This document shows, piece after piece, positions 37,301 through 45,112 of a DNA stretch of 64,000 nucleotides. The position numbers and the translations under genes are program-made. The DNA is from Pteria penguin. Taxonomy: Eukaryota > Mollusca > Bivalvia > Pterioida > Pteriidae. Position 1 is the first letter of the stretch. Each line of letters opens with the position of its first letter. The stretch covers positions 41,415,842 through 41,479,841 of the forward strand of contig CM068587.1 of the NCBI GenBank assembly GCA_035048485.1, in the 5' to 3' direction. The notes beneath the pieces are model-generated. The model had not been told where the DNA came from and searched no databases. It saw nothing but the letters and a program-made list of their open reading frames with translations.

Positions 37301-40300
37301 GAGCATTACTATATCCCCCCAGCAATGCTGTTACGAGGTGATAATAAGGTGAAGAATATTTTACAGGCTAAAAGCACTGTATACTTACAGAGCATTACTA
37401 TATCCCCCCAGCAATGCTGTTACGAGGGGATAATAAGGTGAAGAATATTTTACAGGCTAAATGCACTGTATACTTACAGAGCATTACTATATCCCCCCTG
37501 CAATGCTGTTACGAGGGGATAATAAGGTGAAGAATATTTTACAGGCTAAATGCACTGTATACTTACAGAGCATTACTATATCCCCCCTGCAATGCTGTTA
37601 CGAGGGGATAATAAGGTGAAGAATATTTTACAGGCTAAATGCACTGTATACTTACAGAGCATTACTATATCCCCCCTGCAATGCTGTTACGAGGGGATAT
37701 TAAGGTGAAGAATATTTTACAGGCTAAATGCACTGTATACTTACAGAGCATTACTATATCCCCCCTGCAATGCTGTTACGAGGGGATATTAAGGTGAAGA
37801 ATATTTTAAAGGCTAAATGCACTGTATACTTACAGAGCAACTTGGATTAGACCACTCCTCCTCTTCTAAATCAAATACCACCAGCTGATTATTCCAGCCT
37901 CGAGTCTACAAAATAATTCTGAAACACTGTACTACTTTGTAAACAAAGGAATATTCTTCATTTTTTAAGTATTATGTGAAAGAATAAATTTGTTGATCAA
38001 AATAAAAGAGTGCAATAAAGTCCTTAGAATTACAGATCTATTTGAAACATTTAAAATAAAAAAACACCATCTTGAAATTTATGTATATATATTTGATATA
38101 AAATCTTTTAACTTACAGGTGACGTTAATTCATCCCATGAAAATTTGCCATTCTCAAGTAAACATTCATTTTTGATCAATCCATAACCACCGAAGCTATA
38201 AAATCTGTTTTAACAAAAATTAATTATACCATTATATTTAACAGTTTTAACATAGTACTAATTTACATACATGCTCATTGAGAAGTTTATCATTCTATTT
38301 GTCATATGACTGTGGCAGTAAACATTGAACTTCTTCAATTTTTTCTTTGTTTATTGTTTAAAACCATGCCAAGATTATTTTTCTAATGTGGTGATGGCAC
38401 ATGCTTGATGTACAGAAATTTCAACAGGACAAGAAAAGTTGATGGTTGGTGCTTGGTCTCTACATGTGACCTTTCGACACTATGCTTACTGCAGTACCAC
38501 CTGGAACCTCTCAACACTATGCCCACCATAGTACCACCTGGAAACTCTCAACACTATGCCAATCCCAGTACCACCTGGAACCTCTCCACATTATGTGCAC
38601 CACAATACCACCTGGAACATCTCAACACTATGACCACCACAGTGTCAGCTATACCCACCACAGTGCCACCTGGAACCTCTCAACACTTTATCCACCATAG
38701 TGTCACCTGGATTCCTCTCAACACTTTTCCCACCACAGTGCCATCCAGAACCTCTCAACACTATGCCCACCACAGTACCACCTGGCACCTCTCAACACTA
38801 CGCCCACCACAGTACCACCTAGAACCTCTCAACACTATGCCCACCACATTACCACCTGAACTACACCAGCTCAACTTTCTTAATCTCTGAATAAATCAAC
38901 AATCAAGTGTTGTATCAAAATAAATAAGATCACTGAAAATAGAGACTGAGAGTGTTTCAAAAATTAGAATTATAAAATTAATTAATCTTGAATGGAGAAT
39001 TCTGAAATTACCAGATTTTCAAATACCTCTTTAAGATTTCTAAATCTGAAGTAATGAATACACAGACATATATATACATATACATACAAACATATATATA
39101 TATATATATTTGTATATATGTATTTGGACTTCTTCCTATCTTGCATAATATTCATTAACTATATAATCAATGGAAATGTCACAAGATAATAAAGAAGTTT
39201 AAATTACTTACATATATTACATTTTCAGCTTTATCTAATATATCCTGTACCTTTCTTTTGTAACCCTTGAAGTGGCCCAGCCACACATGTATTTGAATTA
39301 TCTTTTTCTTTACTACTTATTTTCAAGTTTAATTAAACTAACACAAACAATAGGAAAAGAAGGGCCGAATATTGATCAGAAAAGATTATTTTAATTGTCA
39401 ACTCGTATGAAGTAAAAATACTGACTTGTTGTTGTAAATCCAAGAGACAGTTTTATCTCTGGGTGATGGACTCTTGTGGTCTGACTGAGAATACTGATGC
39501 CATTCCCATAGTCTCAGATCAAAATGACAAAAGTTTGCTGTATGTCCACCACGCCAGTGGCCTCCAAACACAAACACTTTATCACCATCTCGACAAGCTG
39601 TTGACCCTGAGGATACATTTGGATAAGGAGAGTCACTTTTCTTCATGCGCCTGTAAAAATAAATATGCAATCTTACAGCCTATTAGTGGACCAGTATGTA
39701 GGATCCATGAAAGGCATACTTCATCAATAAATATGATGTATGTTATATCATTATGTATTCATGCTATTCGTGACTAGAGGCAATATCTACCTATACCATT
39801 CGTGATTTGAGGCATTATGTACCCATACTATTCATGAATGAAGGCAATATGTACCTATACCATTTATGAATGAAGGCAATATGTACCCATACCATTCATG
39901 TCTAGAGGTAATATGTACCTATACCACTCATGATAGGAGGCAATATAATTCATCAGTGCTTCAGTGAACATGTAAGAAAAAGCTTGCAATATAATGACAA
40001 TTTATAGGTTTTGATTGTTATTCAATACATACTTGTACAATTATTTTTTGTTAGATGTATGGTTTTTTAAAGTTTCAATGTGAGAGCAGGAAGATGGGGG
40101 CTGCAGCAGCACGTTCAAATCTGCTGACCCACAGTCCCATATTAAACCCCATATAAAATGGTTTTATCTCAAGTCTAATGCTCTTTAAATTGGTACAGTC
40201 TAATCTAAAAGTACCTAAGAATCACCTTTATCTCAATATCTCAACTTAATCAAATCTCGACTTTGATGTGTTAATGGACAGTCAAACACAGGTGATATTT

Positions 40301-43231
40301 ACATATACCCAAGCTTGGTTTGTGAAGGGGATAATGCAACGTTAAACAAAATTTAGACTCAATCTCTACGTGAAAAATATCAGATTTCTGTTTCCTCGTT
40401 GCATTGCTTATCTTACCATACTCTGAATTCAGTGTCATAAATCCAGAAGTCCTCTGCAGGAAGGTACCAATCAAAAGGATCATCCTGCAACAAATAAATT
40501 ATGTTAAGAAAAATACATTGACTATCTAACAATCAATGTCAATATACAAAAGAGTGAATTTAGAATAAACATATTGCCAGAAACTTTCCTACTGCATTAG
40601 AGATGCATGGAAAGAAACAACACCTGACCATCAGTATGTAAGGCTTTTATAGCATGATGACTAGACTGGTTGTAATATCACCACAACATTGACTTGCATG
40701 TATCAAAAGCACTATGGGCTTCATCAATCTAACTGTATAATTTCTAAATAGAATAAAATACTAAAATCACATTCTAGCTGTCTGATTAACACCACAAATG
40801 GCACCACCACAGAGAAAAGTAGGTCACAGAGGGTACCCTCCTGCTCACATTTACTGATTTATCATGTGGAAGGTTGGAGAAATCCACACCAGGGTCGCAT
40901 ATATCCTCCAGTATTGTAATCTGTTGATTGTGAACTTCTTACAGAGATAGTTGCACCCATTACATGATATACTTTGCACTGTACACTTGGCAATACTTTT
41001 TATCTATGTTATGTCATAAATTCTAGGGGAAAAATTGAGCTGACTGAACACAAATGTCACCAGAACAAGACCCTAGCTCAGATTTTTCCAGACTTCCAAC
41101 TGTAGCACACTTGCTGACAAGAGTGAGTTAAAGTCTGATTTTAACAATTAAATCAGACTGGTGGAAAATATTAATGCATACTTTTCACATCTATTTGTTG
41201 TAACTACATAGTTCAGTTTCTAATTAATTGTGGAAATGTTTATGATTTTTTAAACTTTTAATATTACTTTACCACACAAGCTGTGATGTCATAGAAATCA
41301 ATTCAAGTTGATTTGAAAAGAAGTGAACAAAAGTCCATCAGAGACATGGCTAATAGACAAGCAGCTGATTGAAGCCAAAGTTTGATAATCTACACATGTA
41401 TATGAAAAAAGATATTTTAAAATAATCAATCATCATATTTTGAATGCAGTAAAACTATCAACTGAATAACAGGAATGGAAATTCCATCAATATTGTGCCA
41501 CTAATCCCCTCCAATAATGGGCTGGTCTAATTTGACAGTTATCTGCCAAATATAACTCATTACATTTCTTTTGACTTTTTCATGATAACTGCGGTCTTAC
41601 AATTCGTATATGTGCAATAGTGTTTCCAGACTGCTAGCTACAAAACCTGAACATATTGAACATTGCTCAGCAATTATAAGAGATCACTTTTCTTTCAGGT
41701 TTGAAAGTAACATTCTGGCAGGGGTATTGTGCATACATGAGTTGTAAGACAGCAATTATCGTGAAGAGGTCTATTGAAAAGACCCTAACTAAACTTATTT
41801 CAGGTTTCTTGAGAAAATTTTCAGAGATATCACAACAAAATCAGATAGTCTCGAGGGACTTCAATAGCGTACCGCGGCGACTGTGTTTGAAACATGTGAC
41901 TAAAGCTTAGAAATCGTGATGAATCAAAATGGTCATAAAATAGCGATGTGATAAGAAAATTATGCCACTCATTGTCTTCTATTTACACAAATAAAATCTT
42001 TTTGGTTATTCAGATACATTTAAGGGCCTAATTTGGCATTTAAGATCTCCTTTCTGGTGATTCATCATTTTTAACATTTACGTTTTCCAGTTTCTGTAGT
42101 ACTTGCCGGTGTTTTAAGTAAAATTGTCTACTAACATTTTACGTTTCAAATGGTTTATAGTGCATTTAGTATAAAAAGGGAAAGATTATGGTAGGTAGGT
42201 GTGTTTAACGAGCCTGTTTTGGTGCTCATAATCTCCGATCTGGTGATGTGTCATTTTTAAAATTGTGTCAGCTCTTCGCTATAATTCCGAGTTTTCATGA
42301 TAAAAAGCCTCACTTACACTCATAATTCAATATAACAGTAAGGTTACAGTATTATCACAAAAGAAAAGATTATGGTAGGTAGGTGTGTTTAACGAGCCTG
42401 TTTTAGATATATTTTGAATAACCAAAAAAGATTTATTTGTGTAAACAGAAGACAATCAGTGGCATAATTTTCTTAATACATCGTTATCTAATGTCAGTTT
42501 TGGTCCGATCCGGTGATTCATCTCACCCGAAATTTTGTGCTATCATATCTCTACGTTGGCACACGGGCAAACTAATCTATATACAGCTGTGATAGTAATG
42601 TTGGGGGTATGCAAGTGTTACTGTATGTGCTTTACTACACTACAGTCTAGGTGGAACTTTGAATGCCCACTGTCCACACTGAAATTTCAGTGGGCATTAG
42701 AAATGGACATTTACCAGAGCTATCAAGCTGTCCACTTACCTGTATGTTAATTCCCACTGGCTCTTACAAGAATGTCCACTGTGTCCACTGAACATTTTTA
42801 ATGCCCACTCTAAAATTGCCCACTATGACCAGTGGGCAAATTAACTTCCACCCGGACTGTACGGTACCAAAGTAGTTACGACTGCAAAGGAAGAGCTATT
42901 TTGTCCCGTCTCTTCGGGAAAATAGCTCTTCTGTGTTGCAGTCGTAACTACTACCAAACCTGTCCTGCTCCTGGTGAAAAACTTACAATACAGACTTACA
43001 ATAATGTTACAGTCTACAATAGTCAATAGACAGGTAGATGATGCAAATATGACTGTCAGTGTCATATAGATACGTGTTTCATGTATTATTATAATCATAC
43101 ATGCGCTATTTCTGTGAATAACTTACACAATAGCCTCCCCAGATGATCATATATTTATCAAAGGGGATGGCAATATGTCCACTTCTTGGTAATGCGTACT
43201 GTGTTAGCTCTACCTCATCATTTCTTTCCAT
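19346..43231 (-). CDS. KLHDC2: Kelch domain-containing protein 2 (Cullin-2 ligase substrate receptor), complete, 10 coding exons, 407 aa
   Basis: Coding exons in order: 43127-43231, 40417-40484, 39426-39650, 38117-38204, 37834-37905, 34631-34770, 33236-33348, 21005-21168, 20774-20826, 19346-19541. All junctions are GT-AG, all phases agree, and the sum (1224 nt) gives 407 residues plus stop; human KLHDC2 is of almost the same length. Gly-Gly kelch doublets occur in WGGY (32-33), VFGGH, SFGGY, VFGGR, LYGGF and LHGGC, giving a six-bladed propeller. Blade 4-5 sequences (PCPRAAHAAA, GRSWHTL, RPRLWHTAC) are the KLHDC1/2 type. The C-terminus has SLKKLCLSVL (340-349), a match to the BC-box for Elongin C, and LPKELYEHL (363-371), a match to the Cul2-box. 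Members of this family recognise C-terminal di-Gly degrons in cytosol and nucleus. I infer KLHDC2 rather than KLHDC1 from length and similarity; a single ancestral KLHDC1/2 gene is also possible. Intron 7 is 12 kb and holds another gene. Confidence 0.93.
19542..20773. other. KLHDC2 intron 9
   Basis: No nested gene. A short (CT)n run is at 19943-19957. Confidence 0.6.
21264..21995. repeat. Diverged tandem repeat / microsatellite-ended element, first copy
   Basis: A unit of roughly 125-135 bp recurs (TATCAATGGAAA, AACACACA, GTGAAATAT, ATGGTTGAAAAGTTA, AAGGTCAAGGTCAC), ending in ACAGACAAACAAACAAACAG near 21926. It lies in KLHDC2 intron 7. The long chance frames on both strands come from this repetitiveness, not from a gene. 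Confidence 0.6.
22022..22992. mobile_element. Inverted-end element with GTCCCCCGCTT termini, interrupted by a MITE
   Basis: Left end GGTCCCCCGCTTAGGGGG and right end hairpin GCTTTCGCGAAAGCGGGGGAC. Inside are about two tandem units of the repeat described at 21264 (GACACACATGCCAAATATGA) and a (GGAC)n microsatellite at 22920-22934. This style (short inverted ends, internal tandem core, tetranucleotide microsatellite) is known for mollusc non-autonomous elements. A 462-bp MITE sits at 22374-22835. Confidence 0.65.
22374..22835 (+). mobile_element. TA-flanked palindromic MITE, copy 2 (462 bp)
   Basis: The ends are CTGTCCGCGCCACTCAC and GTGAGTGGCGCGGACAG, a perfect 17-bp inverted repeat, with TA on both sides (22372-22373, 22836-22837). 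Nearly the whole element is a foldback. It interrupts a repeat unit whose uninterrupted version is seen at 22237-22255, so the TA duplication can be read directly. Same family as 8447-8886. Confidence 0.9.
22993..24539. other. KLHDC2 intron 7; upstream flank of the nested gene
   Basis: No exon or repeat recognised. Distal control sequences of the plus-strand nested gene may lie here. Confidence 0.35.
24550..24680 (+). promoter_or_regulatory. Core promoter and 5' UTR of the nested gene
   Basis: A CCAAT box is at 24550-24554, a GACGTCA (CRE-like half/ACGT-core) site at 24584-24590, and a TATATAA box at 24598-24604. A TCAGT initiator-type sequence at 24629-24633 would place transcription start at about 24631, 33 bp from the TATA. 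The inferred 5' UTR is then about 50 nt. A strong TATA box is more typical of inducible or tissue-restricted genes than of housekeeping ones. Function is inferred from motifs and spacing only. Confidence 0.65.
24681..27711 (+). CDS. Unrecognised single-pass membrane protein with long helical tail, complete, 11 coding exons, 290 aa
   Basis: Exons: 24681-24745, 25056-25092, 25465-25639, 25782-25865, 26099-26131, 26275-26379, 26502-26534, 26799-26900, 27019-27123, 27366-27437, 27650-27711. All junctions are GT-AG and in phase (873 nt). Residues 1-18 form a hydrophobic signal peptide (MFSVIWVILAFFLQ). The lumenal or outer part is short (about 19-57). A membrane segment lies at about 59-78 (VNSFPLVTYALLLCILV), followed by positive residues, so the remaining 210 residues should be cytosolic. 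That tail is Glu/Lys/Leu-rich and coiled-coil-like (83-220), then a Trp/Tyr-rich stretch (213-270), then a Ser/Thr-rich end. Exons 4-10 all begin and end in phase 1. The 33-nt exons 5 and 7 encode related segments, LQKQVFLLEK and LRHQVNLLEK. The gene lies antisense inside KLHDC2 intron 7. I do not recognise a family and assign no function. Confidence 0.85.
26001..26061. repeat. Perfect 18-bp inverted repeat upstream of a 33-nt exon
   Basis: TGTCATGTTCTAATTTTT at 26001-26018 is exactly complementary to 26044-26061, with a 25-nt loop. It lies in intron 4 of the nested gene, 37 nt before exon 5, so the transcript could form a stem next to the branch-point region. Confidence 0.7.
27222..27300 (+). 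mobile_element. tRNA-like SINE head or tRNA pseudogene in an intron of the nested gene
   Basis: A-box TGGCTCAGCTGG at 27230-27241 and B-box-like GGGCTCGAATCCC at 27276-27288 have tRNA spacing, but the arms do not close into a full cloverleaf. A third, shorter SINE lineage or tRNA-derived relic is likely. Confidence 0.5.
27712..28500 (+). other. 3' UTR of the nested gene, with a 3' UTR intron
   Basis: Ten bases after the stop codon is a good donor (GTAAGG at 27722). A strong acceptor (polypyrimidine tract then TTTGCAG) ends at 27956. The exon junction would be 10 nt after the stop, too close to trigger nonsense-mediated decay. The next AATAAA is at 28422-28427, giving a plausible poly(A) site shortly before the satellite starts. 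Inference from splice motifs only. Confidence 0.5.
28503..30790. repeat. 83-bp satellite array, about 26 copies
   Basis: The unit is CATTGGGATCACACCTTGTC, TATTGTGTCAGTAATACAGA, GTATAACATGTTCAGCTCAT, TTGTGCACACAGCTTGAGTG and GGT. Central copies are nearly identical; the first two and last two are clearly diverged, as expected if recombination homogenises the middle. Two copies lack about 40 bp (near 29741 and 30211). It lies in KLHDC2 intron 7 just after the nested gene. A further diverged monomer is at 32113-32225. Confidence 0.95.
30812..31076 (-). mobile_element. tRNA-derived SINE, family B, full length, reverse orientation
   Basis: On the minus strand it begins AAGCCGGTGTGGCCTAGTGG (A-box TGGCCTAGTGG), continues through a tRNA-like head and the family body (CTTCGGGTGGGTCTGTTGCA), and ends in an AATC-type tail at the left. 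Inserted at the edge of the 83-bp satellite. Confidence 0.85.
31150..31990 (-). pseudogene. Dead mariner-type transposase
   Basis: On the minus strand, in shifting frames, there is an N-terminal helix-turn-helix part (KFDEIRAVIWNLSKKGMTPK, then HSAVIKWAAEF), then a middle part (DIAREVGISYGAVQSI), and a C-terminal part recalling the mariner motif around the second catalytic Asp (a PPYTPGLAPYDFSLFP-like stretch spread over two frames). Several stops and frameshifts break it. Together with the SINE it separates the main 83-bp satellite from an orphan monomer. Terminal repeats were not identified. Confidence 0.75.
32113..32225. repeat. Orphan diverged monomer of the 83-bp satellite
   Basis: TTAGCTCATCTCAGCATAAA, then TTGGGATTAACC, then TTGTATCAGTAATACT and TTCAGCTTATCTGAGC match the order of the satellite unit at lower similarity. 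It lies beyond the SINE and mariner insertions. Confidence 0.7.
32226..32774. other. KLHDC2 intron 7, no feature recognised
   Basis: A reading frame at 32235-32507 has no supporting splice sites or family. Confidence 0.35.
32775..33005 (-). mobile_element. SINE family B copy, old, reverse orientation
   Basis: Matches the family body (GCAACAGCATCTGCTCTATG, GGCTGAAGCAGTGAGGGCCT, CTCATTTCAAAGCAC) with many substitutions; the tRNA-like head is almost erased. Confidence 0.65.
33401..34328. mobile_element. TA-flanked element with CCGTAATTTCTGG ends (928 bp)
   Basis: Left end CCGTAATTTCTGGACTATAG (33401-33420) and right end CTATAGTCCAGAAATAACGG (34309-34328) are inverted repeats, continuing inward with GGTCGA motifs. 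TA lies on both sides (33399-33400, 34329-34330). The motif ATAGGTCGAAG recurs inside at both ends. No transposase is encoded. It is in KLHDC2 intron 6. Confidence 0.85.
34925..35175 (+). mobile_element. SINE family B copy, diverged
   Basis: tRNA-like head with GTGTAGCTCAGTAAATAAGG and GGGTTTGACTCC, then the family body (TTCAGATGAGACAGTGAAAG, CCTCACTGATCCAGTGGGTT) and the 3' module (CATCAGGCAGATGCCACCAC). Lies in KLHDC2 intron 5. Confidence 0.75.
35176..35763. other. KLHDC2 intron 5, no feature recognised
   Basis: Nothing supportable seen. Confidence 0.35.
35764..37839 (-). repeat. 90-bp satellite array abutting and including the KLHDC2 exon 5 splice donor, about 23 copies
   Basis: The unit on the plus strand runs GCATTACTATATCCCCCCTG, CAATGCTGTTACGAGGGGAT, AATAAGGTGAAGAATATTTT, ACAGGCTAAATGCACTGTAT, ACTTACAGAG. 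Copies are 95% or more alike, varying mainly in the length of the C run and ATAA/ATCA. On the minus (gene) strand each unit carries TGCTCT|GTAAGTATACAG, identical to the real exon 5/intron 5 junction at 37834. The array is therefore a tandem expansion of that junction. The 90-nt period is a multiple of three, which produces long chance frames. Confidence 0.95.
38465..38875. repeat. 37-bp minisatellite in KLHDC2 intron 3, about 11 copies
   Basis: The unit is CTCTCAACACTATGCCCACC followed by ACAGTACCACCTGGAAC. Copies differ at several positions and one is truncated (near 38645). The reading frame across it is a by-product. Confidence 0.9.
39067..39122. repeat. (TA)n-rich microsatellite
   Basis: ATATATACATATACATAC followed by (TA)n in KLHDC2 intron 3. 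Confidence 0.85.
39772..39955. repeat. ~31-bp minisatellite in KLHDC2 intron 2, about 6 copies
   Basis: The unit is approximately GAGGCAATATGTACCTATAC followed by CATTCATGAAT, with moderate divergence. Confidence 0.85.
40485..41943. other. KLHDC2 intron 1, part without recognised features
   Basis: Ordinary AT-rich intron sequence. Confidence 0.35.
41944..42486. mobile_element. Inverted-repeat element (~540 bp) in KLHDC2 intron 1
   Basis: The left arm (GATAAGAAAATTATGCCACT, then TTGTCTTCTATTTACACAAA, at 41950-42020) pairs with the right arm (TTTGTGTAAACAGAAGACAA, then AGTGGCATAATTTTCTTA, at 42436-42476). Inside, GATTATGGTAGGTAGGTGTG occurs twice as a direct repeat (42186, 42369). No coding capacity. 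Confidence 0.75.
42643..42859. mobile_element. pogo-like MITE, 217 bp, TA duplication
   Basis: Ends CAGTCTAGGTGGAA and TTCCACCCGGACTG are inverted repeats, flanked by TA at 42641-42642 and 42860-42861. Internally GTGGGCATT / AATGCCCAC motifs repeat. CAGT-type ends with a TA target suggest the pogo/Tigger group (inference). Confidence 0.8.
42872..42951. mobile_element. 80-bp foldback element with 7-bp duplication
   Basis: The arms begin GTAGTTACGACTGCA and end TGCAGTCGTAACTAC; inner arms GAAGAGCTATTTT / AAAATAGCTCTTC pair around a short TCTCTTC loop. TACCAAA is duplicated at 42865-42871 and 42952-42958. A diverged relative is at 54452-54526. Confidence 0.8.
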
Positions 43232-44977
43232 GTTGTTGTATCACCGATGTCAGTGATCGGACAACTCGTTTCATAATGGTTCGTTGGTTCGTTCCAAAGT
43301 GTTTCTTCTTCGTGTACTTGGGAACTTGAGTTTTGGGGGTTTTGGCATATTCATTTATTTGAGGGGGTTGTCTTAAAAGGTATATGGTGGCGGTTTTTTA
43401 AATTTATTATTTCACCAAGAACCCGATAGTCGTTGACTGTCAATCTGAATATCTGTATAGTGTCTGTCATCAACGTTATTTCGTTGAAATATGAAGTCTT
43501 GGTTTACCTATCTTGTCATACCACAAACACCCGTTTTCGCATTTCATGTACAGCGTGCGCCTCTGTGTAATATTGCAGATTTAGAAAACTTGGTTAGTGC
43601 TGTTTTAAAAAAATAGGAAATATGAATGATCGCTCATGAAGTCATCTTCGCCGCTCTGAAGGGGAAGCGAATCACCTTGGCTAGCGAAGATGTCATGACG
43701 TTTGCATATTGCAAGTGCACAAACCCAGGGGCGCGTTCCATTACCCACATCGTCGCTCCATTTTTTTTTCTCTAGTCTCTCCGTGGGAGTTCAAACGTCG
43801 TATTTATATAAGAAAGGCATTCTTGAAATATGATGTAACATAGTGTGTTAATCATTCAGTAAGCATTACGCGCAGCGAACCTTGTCTCGAAATGGTCTTC
43901 GGGGTTCTAGACAGCTGCGAATATGTATTTTTGTCCAGTTCATTTTTACTGTGCATGCTCTATGTATAAACACTTTCAGGTGAAAAAAAGTGCGGTGACC
44001 AGCCCTTGACCTACGTTTAAAAGCACACACATATATATATATATAAATTAAATTTATGTCATGACAAGAAGTTTTTATTCTTGTCATGACATAAATTTAA
44101 TTTGTATCGTCTCGTGACCTTTTCATTGAGGGAAAGGATACATGCTCATATTTTCCTTCTGACCCTTCGAACTTCAGAAATTTCAAACCCTTAGACTTAG
44201 GAATACTGATTTCTTCACGTCAAAAATTATTTATAACTGCGGTTATTAGCTTCTCCTAACGTGTGCTCATAAAGGGGCACTGATTGTTGAGTGGAAAATG
44301 TCCTTGCCGTGAAATCCAGAGTAGTCTTTCACCTCAGTCAGAATTTCACTCCAAATCGATGCGAGTGGGAAGGTTCGCGCAAACACATATTCTAGATACT
44401 ATATTTATATATATTTAAATATTTATGTTCCCTTCGTCACTGAATTCGGACAATCATCATACGAATGGAATCGGATATCATGGAGGAGTAAGCATTCCCT
44501 GCCGATCAACCTCGCATACAAAGAATCAATTACACAAGAAGACGATTTACATTCCGGAATTCGCACTGAACACTGTAGGGTTATATGAAACTGAATCGAC
44601 TATGTATATCTGCAAATCAAGAAATAATATCCAAGCAAATATTGACGTTAGGGTACACGTAAATAGTGATTGATTTCTGTGTTTAAAATTCCATAGAATT
44701 CTTTCTATAGTAAACAAGTGTTTGGTTAGAAAACGGATATATCTCAAAAGATTTACTGACTGGGTGATTAGAAGTGCTTCTTCTTAAAAGTATGTCAAGA
44801 TCACACGAAGAAAGGTGGAAGAACGGATAGCGAGGCAATATTACATGACCTTAATGGAACTATTGCGTCAAGAGCATTTCACAGAAATTCAATAAGGATC
44901 AACTAAATAAATGGGAAAATAACTGTTATGTATCATTAAAATCTATTCGGGCATGCTATGGCCTATTTTTGACTTAC
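43232..44977. other. Upstream flank of KLHDC2
   Basis: Contains the presumed KLHDC2 promoter on the minus strand, though no TATA or obvious CpG-rich core stands out. A foldback lies at 44045-44103. Otherwise no feature recognised. Confidence 0.4.
44045..44103. repeat. Perfect 26-bp inverted repeat with 7-nt loop
   Basis: 44045-44070 is exactly complementary to 44078-44103 (core TTATGTCATGACAAGAA). A short (TA)n lies immediately to the left. Probably a foldback element remnant. Confidence 0.85.
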
Positions 44978-45112
44978 AAGGGTGCTGGGTGGACTGCTTG
45001 TAACCTGGGGAAGACCCAACAAGCGAAACATGAAAAGTTTCTCCCCTAGGCATGACTTCTCCATTGGATTCGTCAACCTGTACGTCTGTGGGCTGTTGTA
45101 TGTGTCCTTCAT
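44978..45112 (-). CDS. Possible 5' coding exon of an unassigned minus-strand gene
   Basis: From an ATG at 45112 the frame runs 45 codons (begins MKDTYNSPQTYRLTNPMEKS) to a consensus donor CTT|GTAAGT at 44977. A second frame over the same bases is also open and looks protein-like (PTDVQVDESNGEVMPRGE), so the frame is uncertain. GC content is higher than in the surroundings. No continuing exon was found downstream. It might instead be an untranslated first exon. Confidence 0.3.

Noticed and set aside
36198..37341. Long plus-strand frames across the 90-bp array, encoding a repeated peptide with AMLLRGDNKVKNILQAKC
   Set aside because: The period is a multiple of three, so any frame without a stop in one unit stays open. 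The array is intronic on the opposite strand and derived from a splice donor.
28503..37839. Regularly spaced repeats resembling a CRISPR array
   Set aside because: The units are contiguous tandem copies with no unique spacers, in a eukaryotic intron.
38405..38890. 161-codon frame with PPGTSQHYAHH-like repeats
   Set aside because: Lies over a 37-bp minisatellite in KLHDC2 intron 3, on the opposite strand to the gene.
44425..44673. 82-codon plus-strand frame
   Set aside because: No splice sites, domain or promoter; composition is close to that of neighbouring non-coding DNA.
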